DNA from: Muriicola sp041358175
GTDB lineage: Bacteria; Bacteroidota; Bacteroidia; Flavobacteriales; Flavobacteriaceae
Length of the DNA stretch: 64,000 nt
Reading direction: 5' to 3'
Assembly (NCBI RefSeq): GCF_041358175.1
Contig: NZ_JBGKBE010000005.1
Coordinates: forward strand, 62,001-126,000
The notes beneath the pieces were generated by a model, which saw only the letters and a program-made list of their open reading frames with translations, ran no database searches and had not been told where the DNA came from. How positions within the stretch are numbered: the first letter of the stretch is position 1; each line of letters starts with the position of its first letter. The position numbers and the translations under genes were made by a program. This document shows, one piece after another, positions 44,464-52,474 of this stretch.

Positions 44464-46497
44464 TTACCAGATTTTCACTCTTTTTTCAGGAGCCAGGTAG
44501 AGACTGTCTCCCTCCTGTATATTAAATGCAGAATAAAATTCAGGCACATTTCTCACCACTCCGTTTACCCTGAAATCTGCAGGAGAATGCGGATCTGTAT
44601 TGATCTGAACACGTACGGCTTCATCTCTGGCTTTTGATCTCCATGCCTGGGCATAACCAATAAATACCCGTTGTTCTCCGGTATAGCCATCCATGACAGG
44701 AGCTTCAGCTCCATTGAGTGACATGTTATAGGCTTTTAACGCAATACTCAATCCTCCCAGATCACCGATATTTTCCCCAAGGGTAAATTCGCCGTTAATA
44801 TTCAGGCCTGGTAACACTTCATAGGAGTTATACTGCTCTACCAGGGCTCCGGTTCGTTTTTTAAACTCTTCCTTGTCCGCATCTGTCCACCAGTTTCTCA
44901 TCGCCCCATCACCATCGAAGGTACTACCACTATCGTCAAAGCCATGGCCGATCTCATGGCCAATTACCGCCCCAATAGCTCCGTAGTTTACGGCGTCATC
45001 GGCGTTTAGATCAAAGAAAGGAGGTTGTAGGATAGCCGCCGGGAATACGATTTCATTTAAAGTGGGGTTGTAATAGGCATTCACCGTCTGAGGAGTCATT
45101 CCCCATTCTTCACGATCGATGGGCTGCCCAAGTTTAGTCAATTCACGATTGTACTCATAGAGTTGTGATCGCTGCATATTACCGAACAGATCATCTTCTT
45201 TAATCTCAAAATCGTACTCTTTCCATTTATTAGGATATCCGATCTTAGGTGTAAACTTACTTAGCTTGTCGAGGGCTTCCTTTTTAGTTTCATCACTCAT
45301 CCAATCGAGCTCATTAATACTGGCTTCATACGCCTTCATTAAATTATCCACCAAAGTTTCCATACGTTCTTTAGCTTCCGGTGGAAAGTGTTTCTTTACA
45401 TAAACCTTCCCTACAACTTCGCCCATGGTACCATTAACTACAGATACTCCACGTCTCCACAAAGGACGTTGTTCCTTGGTACCCCTGAGTTCCTTACTGT
45501 AAAATTCCCAGTTTTGCTTGTCCATTTCCTCATTTAATCTGGAGGCATAGGCATCAACAACACCCCATTTAAGGTAGGTCTTCCAGGTATTGAGATCTGT
45601 TGAAGTAATAATGTTATCAAGTGCCTTGGTATAATCCAGCATCAATACTCCCAATTTATCCTGTTCGGCCAGACCGGCTTCCCCCAGGAATGCCGTCCAG
45701 TTGAACTGAGGCATGATGTTGCTCAGAGTGTCTACAGGGAACATGTTATACAAGGATACCAGGTCTCTGGTTTTCTCTTTTTCCAGGTGCTTTTCAGCCA
45801 GAGTAGTTTCCAGATTCATGATGGCAGAAGCCGAAGAGGATGCATCTGGCAGGCCGGCAAGCGTCAGCATTTTTTCTATATGCTCCAGATACTTCGCTTG
45901 AATTTCTTTGGATCTTTCATCGTCTTTGAGGTAATACTCTCTGTCTGGCAGTCCCAGTCCCGATTGCCAGGTGTATACTGTATAAATAGTAGGGTTCTTA
46001 AAGTCCTGATAAACGAAAAGTGCCAGGGGCACGTTGATTCCCATTTTATTGGCATAAGCGAAATATTCAGCGAGATCATCATAGTCTTCCAAGGCGTCTA
46101 CCTTGTCAAACTCAGGCTGAAGAGGCGCCGCACCAATTTCGTTTCGTATTTCAAAATCGGTATAGGACTTAAATAGGTCGCCTACCTTCTGTTCGTCCGA
46201 TCCGGCAGGAAAATCTCCCTCGGAAGACTCCTCGATAATTTTCTTGACGTTATCTTCAGATTCTTCATGCACTATATATCCAACACCATAGCTGGCTTTG
46301 TCATCCGGTATGGGTGTGTTTTTTACCCATGTCCCATTGACATAGGCTGTAAAATTATCTCCGGGCTTCACCAGGGTGTCCATGTATTGTGTAAGCACCC
46401 CGGAGGTGAGTTCTTTTTCCTCTTTTCCATCTGACTTGCAGGATGTGAAAACAAGAAGGGTTACGGCAAGTATACCGTACATTAATTTTTTGATCAT
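44464..46497 (-). CDS. M13-family zinc metallopeptidase (neprilysin/PepO-like) lipoprotein
   Basis: 677 residues. Lipobox FTSC (after MIKKLMYGILAVTLLV). Zinc motif HEIGHGFDD (His514, Glu515, His518), third ligand Glu in GENIGDLGG (about 575), and NAYYNPTLNEIVFPAAIL, the conserved substrate-binding strand. C-terminal DPHSPADFRVNG has the His that stabilises the transition state. It degrades peptides outside the inner membrane. Full length for the family. Confidence 0.93.
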   Translation of the reverse strand: MIKKLMYGILAVTLLVFTSCKSDGKEEKELTSGVLTQYMDTLVKPGDNFTAYVNGTWVKNTPIPDDKASYGVGYIVHEESEDNVKKIIEESSEGDFPAGSDEQKVGDLFKSYTDFEIRNEIGAAPLQPEFDKVDALEDYDDLAEYFAYANKMGINVPLALFVYQDFKNPTIYTVYTWQSGLGLPDREYYLKDDERSKEIQAKYLEHIEKMLTLAGLPDASSSASAIMNLETTLAEKHLEKEKTRDLVSLYNMFPVDTLSNIMPQFNWTAFLGEAGLAEQDKLGVLMLDYTKALDNIITSTDLNTWKTYLKWGVVDAYASRLNEEMDKQNWEFYSKELRGTKEQRPLWRRGVSVVNGTMGEVVGKVYVKKHFPPEAKERMETLVDNLMKAYEASINELDWMSDETKKEALDKLSKFTPKIGYPNKWKEYDFEIKEDDLFGNMQRSQLYEYNRELTKLGQPIDREEWGMTPQTVNAYYNPTLNEIVFPAAILQPPFFDLNADDAVNYGAIGAVIGHEIGHGFDDSGSTFDGDGAMRNWWTDADKEEFKKRTGALVEQYNSYEVLPGLNINGEFTLGENIGDLGGLSIALKAYNMSLNGAEAPVMDGYTGEQRVFIGYAQAWRSKARDEAVRVQINTDPHSPADFRVNGVVRNVPEFYSAFNIQEGDSLYLAPEKRVKIW

Positions 46498-46595
46498 AAT
46501 GTTTCTATTTAGTTCGTTTTAATTTGACTCCCGGAGACCGGGATTGTTACAACTTAGGTGTTAAAATATGGATTCTCTCATGTTCTAACCGGAAA

Positions 46596-47480
46596 TCAGA
46601 CATTTACCCGGTGTCTTTCTCTTGCCAACAAGGTATTCTTTAATAACATAGCGATGGTCATAGGGCCCACTCCACCAGGTACAGGGGTAATATAGGAGGC
46701 CTTTTCTTTCACCTTCTCAAAGTCGACATCCCCGGTAATATAATATCCCTTTTCTTTCGACTTATCCTCAACCCGGGTAATCCCTACATCAATGACCACC
46801 GCACCAGGTTTTACCATGTCTGCTTTCAGGAAATGTGGTACCCCCAGGGCAGAAACTACAATATCTGCCTGCAGGGTTAATTCTTTGATATTTTTTGTAC
46901 GGCTGTGACAAAGGGTTACCGTAGCATTGGCGGCTTTTCCCTTCTGACTCATCAGAATACTGATGGGTCTTCCCACAATATGACTTCGTCCGATAACCAC
47001 TGCGTGTTTCCCTTCGGTATCAACTTCATACCTGCGAAGAAGTTCCATGATGCCATAAGGGGTGGCTGAAATAAAAGTTTCCATATCCAGCGCCATTTTC
47101 CCAAAATTTGTCGGATGGAATCCATCGACATCCTTATCAGGATGTACGGCCATCAGCACTTTTTCTTCATCGATGTGTTTGGGCAAGGGTAATTGAACTA
47201 TATACCCGTCAATTTCCGGATCCTCATTGAGGTCATTAACCAAACTCAGCAGGTCTTCTTCACTGGTATCTTCCGGTAAATGTTTTAGGGTAGATTCGAA
47301 GCCGATGCGCTTACAGGATCGAACCTTACTTCCAACGTATGTTAAGCTTGCACCGTCATTCCCAACAAGAACTGCGGCAAGATGAGGCACCTTCTCTCCC
47401 CTTTCCTTCATCTTTGCAACTTCTGTTGCAATTTCATCCTTGATTTGGTTGGAGATTTTTTTGCCGTCTAATATGACCAT
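46596..47480 (-). CDS. folD: Bifunctional methylenetetrahydrofolate dehydrogenase/cyclohydrolase
   Basis: 294 residues. Motifs: TYVGSKVRSC (catalytic Lys), DGYIVQLPLPKH, VIGRSHIVGRP (nucleotide binding) and PGGVGPMTIAML. It interconverts methylene-, methenyl- and 10-formyl-tetrahydrofolate. A TCCCGG-AGA-CCGGGA hairpin without a T-tract lies downstream at 46533-46547. Close after ffh on the same strand, with a 72-base gap. Confidence 0.96.
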   Translation of the reverse strand: MVILDGKKISNQIKDEIATEVAKMKERGEKVPHLAAVLVGNDGASLTYVGSKVRSCKRIGFESTLKHLPEDTSEEDLLSLVNDLNEDPEIDGYIVQLPLPKHIDEEKVLMAVHPDKDVDGFHPTNFGKMALDMETFISATPYGIMELLRRYEVDTEGKHAVVIGRSHIVGRPISILMSQKGKAANATVTLCHSRTKNIKELTLQADIVVSALGVPHFLKADMVKPGAVVIDVGITRVEDKSKEKGYYITGDVDFEKVKEKASYITPVPGGVGPMTIAMLLKNTLLARERHRVNV

Positions 47481-47552
47481 GCCTGCCTAGTTATGTTATT
47501 CCTGTTGTTTACTATTTGCATATGTTTAAAATGGAGGGTAAACCTTACCCGT

Positions 47553-48884
47553 CTAGCCCTTGAGACCACCCATCATTTGCATCATTTTCTTCCCTCCCCC
47601 ACCTTGCATCATTTTCATCATTTTTCCCATCTGGTTGAATTGCTTGAGCAACTGGTTTACCTCCTGCACCGTTCGGCCACTTCCTCTGGCGATTCGTTTT
47701 TTCCTGCTTGCATCCAATTTAGAAGGGTTAGACCTTTCATCAGGGGTCATCGAATGAATAATAGCCTCCACATGTTTAAAGGCATCGTCATCTATATCCA
47801 TCCCTTTAAGCGCTTTTCCTGCGCCGGGAATCATCCCCATAAGGTCTTTCATACTCCCCATTTTCTTGATCTGCTGGATCTGCTTTAGAAAGTCGTCAAA
47901 ACCAAAGGTATTCTTGGCAATTTTTTTCTGGATCTTTCTCGCTTCCTCTTCATCGAACTGTTCCTGGGCTCTTTCAACAAGGGAAATCACATCTCCCATC
48001 CCAAGAATACGGTCGGCCATCCTGTCTGGATGAAAAACGTCCAGGGCATCCATTTTTTCGCCTGTCCCAATGAACTTTATCGGTTTTTCCACAACTGATC
48101 GGATGGAAATGGCTGCACCACCTCTGGTATCACCGTCGAGTTTGGTAAGAATCACCCCGTCAAAATTCAGGACATCATTAAAAGCCTTAGCCGTATTTAC
48201 GGCATCCTGTCCCGTCATGGCATCGACGACAAAAAGTGTTTCCTGGGGTTCAAGAGCATTTCTGATGTTAGAAATCTCTGTCATCATACGCTCATCCACT
48301 GCCAGACGCCCCGCGGTATCAATAATGACCACGTTCTGACCATTGGCTTTAGCATGTGCAATCCCTGCCTTGGCTATTGCTACAGGATCAGAATTTTCTT
48401 TGTCTGAATAGACCGGCACGCCTATTTGATCTCCAACGACGTGCAATTGGTCAATTGCGGCAGGTCTGTAAACATCACAGGCTACCAGCAAAGGAAATTT
48501 GGTCTTCTTTGTTTTGAGAAAATGTGCCAGCTTTCCGGAAAAGGTAGTTTTACCCGATCCCTGCAAACCCGACATCAGAATAATGGATGGATTGCCCGAG
48601 AGATCTATCCCTTCGGCATCTCCTCCCATAAGCTGTGTGAGTTCGTCTTTGACGATTTTGACCATCAACTGTCCCGGCTGCAGTGTAGTAAGCACGTTCT
48701 GACCGAGGGCTTTTTCTTTTACCTTATTGGTAAACTCCTTGGCGATCTTAAAATTGACGTCAGCATCAAGGAGGGCTCTTCTAACTTCTTTGGTGGTCTC
48801 AGCCACATTGATCTCAGTGATCTGCCCATGGCCTTTTAAAACGTGCAGGGCTTTATCTAGTTTCTCACTTAAATTATCGAACAT
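47553..48884 (-). CDS. ffh: Signal recognition particle protein Ffh
   Basis: 443 residues from the ATG at 48884 (frame extends to a TTG at 48920). NG domain: G1 GLQGSGKTT, DTAGR (G3), TKLDGDTRGG (G4/5). The M domain ends in a Met-rich tail (MGKMMKMMQGGGGKKMMQMMGG). It binds 4.5S RNA and signal sequences to deliver proteins to the membrane. The upstream gene is closed off by a terminator at 48965. Confidence 0.97.
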   Translation of the reverse strand: MFDNLSEKLDKALHVLKGHGQITEINVAETTKEVRRALLDADVNFKIAKEFTNKVKEKALGQNVLTTLQPGQLMVKIVKDELTQLMGGDAEGIDLSGNPSIILMSGLQGSGKTTFSGKLAHFLKTKKTKFPLLVACDVYRPAAIDQLHVVGDQIGVPVYSDKENSDPVAIAKAGIAHAKANGQNVVIIDTAGRLAVDERMMTEISNIRNALEPQETLFVVDAMTGQDAVNTAKAFNDVLNFDGVILTKLDGDTRGGAAISIRSVVEKPIKFIGTGEKMDALDVFHPDRMADRILGMGDVISLVERAQEQFDEEEARKIQKKIAKNTFGFDDFLKQIQQIKKMGSMKDLMGMIPGAGKALKGMDIDDDAFKHVEAIIHSMTPDERSNPSKLDASRKKRIARGSGRTVQEVNQLLKQFNQMGKMMKMMQGGGGKKMMQMMGGLKG

Positions 48885-48964
48885 ATCCACTTCATCTTTA
48901 GAGGAATGCAAATTTAACAATTGGATCGGGATCAGGGAAGTCTGGTGGAGGAAATCTAAAAAGA

Positions 48965-48998
48965 AAAAGGGCCACTTCGGTTTGAAGCGGCCCTTTTA
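48965..48998 (-). terminator. Terminator between the acidic lipoprotein gene and ffh
   Basis: Stem of 14 bases (AAAAGGGCCACTTC / GAAGCGGCCCTTTT) with one mismatch, loop GGTTT. It ends the reverse-strand lipoprotein transcript. Confidence 0.85.
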
Positions 48999-49025
48999 TC
49001 AAAATTTGGGGACAAATATGGTGTA

Positions 49026-50828
49026 CTATGGCTTTTCGAAGACTAATACATCATAGCTTGCATTAGCATCATTGTAACTTTTAAGCTCTATTCTGTTGCT
49101 CTCCATAGAAACAAAGTCCCAGTCATCTGTCAATTCAGCGAGATCACCTTCCACTCCGGCATTCAGATATACTTTGAGTTTGCCATCGCTGTTGCGAAGT
49201 ACTCTCCAAACTCCGGCCTGGGTTACCCCGGTCTGTCCGGTAGTGATGCTCATCACATGCTCTGCACCAAATCCAAAGGTATAGGGCATATAGTTCTGAG
49301 TTTCATCCACCTCGCCGTCTTTGTACTGCGCAACCATCCATTCTCCACCCATCATCACATTCCTGATCTCAAGGACATCACCATCTGGAGTGTTAGGAGC
49401 ATCTTCACATACTCTCTGAAGGATCAATTCATAGGCAGTTCCCTCTATATCGAATTTCAAACGATCATTTCTCAGGTCACTTAATAACCATTCAAAATAA
49501 ATTTCATTCGGATTAGGATCTATCCTGTCGGGATTATTTGGATCCTCGCCAAAAGTAAGGCCCATTACGAGTCGCCCCTGTGTATTGGTAGTAATTTCCC
49601 AGGAACCAGTAGAAGTATTAACTCCGTTGCTCAGGGTAACTACACCTTCAGCCATGAACTTAAATTCATATCCAAGCAGACGATCAATTTCCTCACCATT
49701 ATTCTTCACTTTTTTGATCACCCAGGCACATTCCCTTAATATTTCACGTAAGGTATTGGGGTCTTCGTTGTAAACATCGCATACTGATCTCAGTATGATC
49801 CTGTTTCCACCTTCTGCGTACAATTTGATCTTACCGGGTTCTATTTCATATACAAACCACTCCAGGGTGAAGTCGACCAGTACATCAAATTCAAGATTCA
49901 ACAATACTCCGTGATCCGTAATTCGGGTACTCCATGTTCCGTTAAGAACATTACCTAATCGGTCTTTTACAGTTACAGCTCCGTCTTCAGTGAAGTTCAT
50001 CAGATACTCGAAGTACTGATCGGTCTGATTAATTGCATCGCGTTGTACTTCGTTGACTAACCATGGACATTCTGTAATAAGATTATTAAATCTTTCCAGG
50101 GTAAAATCGTCATCATTATAATCATTATCATCGTCTTCGTCACAAGCTTCCTTAGCATTCTCTATAGCAGCGGCTAATTCGGCATTAGATCTAACGGTAA
50201 CCTGAGTTCCGTCATACAGTTCGAGGGTAACAGGAAAATCGATACTGATCAGGTCATCGTCATCCAGACCTTTGAAAAATAATCTCAGTTCCCGATCGCT
50301 GTTTACTGTAACGCTTCCGGTTTGCTGTTCATTGATATCGAAAGTATACAGGGTAATAGGGTAAACGAAGTCGATACATTCAATATCATCATCATCACCT
50401 CCTTCAATACACTCCTCAGCAAGGGCTCGTAGCTCTTCCTTGTTATTGATTACTTCTTCTGAAAAGTCACTGAAGGTAATCGTAATTGGAAAAATTATAT
50501 CCAATACATCCACATCATCTTCAATAGCGTCAAAAATCTCTTCAATTACATGAAGGTCTTCTCTAGAATCGATGGTGATTTCAATTCCATTTACCTCAAC
50601 GGTATATGGGAAATTCAGGGCAAAACAGCTGGCTCCATCAACGATATTGTCATAGGAACCGTCATTGGAAGTTGTTTTTTCAATTAAAAGAGCCGTTGAT
50701 GAGCTGGCCATAATGGTTTGTTGCTCGTCCGGCTGCGGTAGTTCTTCAAACTCTTCCTGACAGGAAGTTACCATCAGTGTTGCCATAAAAAGCAAGGAAA
50801 ACACTGAATACTTAAAAACATTTTTCAT
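49026..50828 (-). CDS. Acidic repeat lipoprotein, divergent from an ECF sigma operon
   Basis: 600 residues. Lipobox VTSC (Cys23). Residues 70-230 hold four units of about 42 residues built around FPYTV (73), FPITI (113), YPITL (156) and FPVTL (198), each followed by a Glu-rich helix with a Leu pattern. Acid-rich linkers (GGDDDDIE, DEDDDNDYNDDD) suggest calcium binding. Residues 250-600 hold three lipocalin-like modules starting at ECPW (254), ECAW (367) and GEW (495). It is transcribed away from the sigma factor gene and is a likely target of it. Function unknown; probably a surface ligand-binding protein. Confidence 0.8.
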   Translation of the reverse strand: MKNVFKYSVFSLLFMATLMVTSCQEEFEELPQPDEQQTIMASSSTALLIEKTTSNDGSYDNIVDGASCFALNFPYTVEVNGIEITIDSREDLHVIEEIFDAIEDDVDVLDIIFPITITFSDFSEEVINNKEELRALAEECIEGGDDDDIECIDFVYPITLYTFDINEQQTGSVTVNSDRELRLFFKGLDDDDLISIDFPVTLELYDGTQVTVRSNAELAAAIENAKEACDEDDDNDYNDDDFTLERFNNLITECPWLVNEVQRDAINQTDQYFEYLMNFTEDGAVTVKDRLGNVLNGTWSTRITDHGVLLNLEFDVLVDFTLEWFVYEIEPGKIKLYAEGGNRIILRSVCDVYNEDPNTLREILRECAWVIKKVKNNGEEIDRLLGYEFKFMAEGVVTLSNGVNTSTGSWEITTNTQGRLVMGLTFGEDPNNPDRIDPNPNEIYFEWLLSDLRNDRLKFDIEGTAYELILQRVCEDAPNTPDGDVLEIRNVMMGGEWMVAQYKDGEVDETQNYMPYTFGFGAEHVMSITTGQTGVTQAGVWRVLRNSDGKLKVYLNAGVEGDLAELTDDWDFVSMESNRIELKSYNDANASYDVLVFEKP

Positions 50829-50913
50829 AACGATTTGGATTTTTTGTTGTTCGTACAGACTTATAACACCTCTTTAAGAAAATACCCTACCCCGTTTTTA
50901 ATTTTTTTTAAAA

Positions 50914-50921
50914 TATCTTTG
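50914..50921 (+). promoter_or_regulatory. -7 box before the ECF sigma operon
   Basis: TATCTTTG is a perfect TAnnTTTG; transcription near 50928 leaves a leader of about 25 bases to the ATG at 50953. This would be housekeeping-driven expression; an ECF-specific site was not identified. Confidence 0.4.
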
Positions 50922-50952
50922 GCTTACATCTATCAAATAAGAGGGGCACTAT

Positions 50953-51453
50953 ATGGATAATGTTTGCGAAGAGCAGGTTTTCAATACAATCTTCAAATCC
51001 AATTCTAAAACGATTTTTAATTACATATATTATAAATACGGTAATGAAGAGAAGGCCTACGATGCTGTACAAGAGGCTTTTGTAAAGCTTTGGGAAAACT
51101 GCGCCAAGGTGGCACCGGATAAAGCAAAGGCTTTTGTGTATAAAGTGGCCAACAACCTTTACCTTAATGTATTAAAAGCGGAGAAGGTCAGATTAAAGTA
51201 CGCTGAAAAAGCAACAAAGGACCGTAACCAGGAATCTCCTGAGTTTCTGTTGGAAGAAAAAGAATTCAAGGAGAAACTAGACCGTGCCCTGGACAGCCTT
51301 CCGGAAAATCAGCGTACCGTGTTTCTCCTTAACCGGATTGACGGAAAAAAATACGCTGAAATAGCCGAAATGGAAGGGGTTAGCGTAAAGGCTATCGAAA
51401 AACGGATGCACCTGGCACTTAAAAGCCTCAGGGAACAGATAGATGGCATATAG
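50953..51453 (+). CDS. ECF RNA polymerase sigma factor
   Basis: 166 residues with region 2 (IFNYIYYKYGNEEKAYDAVQEAFVKLWEN) and region 4 (LDSLPENQRTVFLLNRIDGKKYAEIAEMEGVSVKAIEKRMHLALKSLR). No region 3, as usual for ECF factors. It is followed by its FecR-type anti-sigma gene at 110 bases and by a TonB-dependent receptor, the three-gene cell-surface signalling arrangement of Bacteroidota. Confidence 0.93.
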   Translation: MDNVCEEQVFNTIFKSNSKTIFNYIYYKYGNEEKAYDAVQEAFVKLWENCAKVAPDKAKAFVYKVANNLYLNVLKAEKVRLKYAEKATKDRNQESPEFLLEEKEFKEKLDRALDSLPENQRTVFLLNRIDGKKYAEIAEMEGVSVKAIEKRMHLALKSLREQIDGI

Positions 51454-51562
51454 GCTGAAAGCAATGTTTATAGGGCTTACAGAAGGAATTAATAAAAAAA
51501 TATCGATCAACGGTAGGGTTTTTTAAGGTTGGAGTGTTATATAGGAGTAAAGTGCAGAAATC

Positions 51563-52474
51563 ATGCAAGAAAATTACCTGGCCAAATGGCTAAATAACGA
51601 ATTAAGCGAGGAGGAACTCGCTGTCTTCAAGCAATCTGAGGAATACGCTTCCTATCAAAAGATTGTAGAGGCAAGCAGCACCTTAACTTCGCCTTCTTTT
51701 GATATGGATCGTGCTCTGGCCGACATTAAGAAGAAGCAGGGAGTTCGTGAGCCTAAGGTTGTAAAATTACACCCTGCCCGGTATATGATGCGTATTGCTG
51801 CCGCCGTTACAGTACTTATTGCAGCAACGGTCTTTTATATTTCCACTTTAGATGAATCCTATACTACTGAATATGCCCAGCGTACAGAAATTGTATTGCC
51901 GGATGCGTCCGAAGTAATCCTCAATGCAGGATCGGAACTTTCTTTTAGTGAACGCAATTGGGAAAAAGAACGTAAGTTATCCCTCGATGGAGAAGCTTTC
52001 TTCAAAGTTGCCAAAGGAGAGAAATTCACTGTAAATACCCCTATGGGTGACGTTAGTGTGCTTGGTACTCAATTTAATGTGGAAAGCAGGGACGACTTTT
52101 TTGAAGTGACTTGTTATGAAGGCCTCGTAAGTGTGAACTTTCAGAACGAAGAGAGAAAGTTAGCTGCCGGCAGCTCATTTCTGGTTATTGGCGGGAAAAT
52201 TACAGATGTTCAGACAGCTACTGCAACCGAACCTTCATGGGTTAATAATGAAAGTACTTTTAAAAGTATTCCTTTCTCTTATGTTTTGCAGGAATTTGAA
52301 CGACAGTACAATGTTGAGGTTGAAACCAAAAACGTTGATCTCAATGAACTTTTTACGGGTACATTCAGCAACACAAACATAAATTTGGCGTTACAGAGTA
52401 TAAGTACTCCTTCTCAAATTAAATTTACTTTAGAGGGGAATAAAGTGCTCTTTTATGCAGATACCGCGCCTTAA
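51563..52474 (+). CDS. FecR-family anti-sigma factor
   Basis: 303 residues: an N-terminal cytosolic sigma-binding part with a conserved LAKWLNNELSEEELAVF start, one membrane segment (MRIAAAVTVLIAATVFYIS, about 87-105), a periplasmic FecR domain (TEIVLPDASEVILNAGSEL, LSLDGEAFFKVAKGEKFTV, GTQFNV) and a C-terminal DUF4974 domain (FKSIPFSYVLQEFERQYNVEVE...). The DUF4974 part resembles the receptor's N-terminal STN domain. The last 20 bases overlap the receptor gene start. Confidence 0.92.
   Translation: MQENYLAKWLNNELSEEELAVFKQSEEYASYQKIVEASSTLTSPSFDMDRALADIKKKQGVREPKVVKLHPARYMMRIAAAVTVLIAATVFYISTLDESYTTEYAQRTEIVLPDASEVILNAGSELSFSERNWEKERKLSLDGEAFFKVAKGEKFTVNTPMGDVSVLGTQFNVESRDDFFEVTCYEGLVSVNFQNEERKLAAGSSFLVIGGKITDVQTATATEPSWVNNESTFKSIPFSYVLQEFERQYNVEVETKNVDLNELFTGTFSNTNINLALQSISTPSQIKFTLEGNKVLFYADTAP

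Noticed and set aside
46533..46547. TCCCGG-AGA-CCGGGA hairpin after folD as a terminator
   Set aside because: Perfect stem but no T-tract on the transcribed strand; left as a hairpin only.
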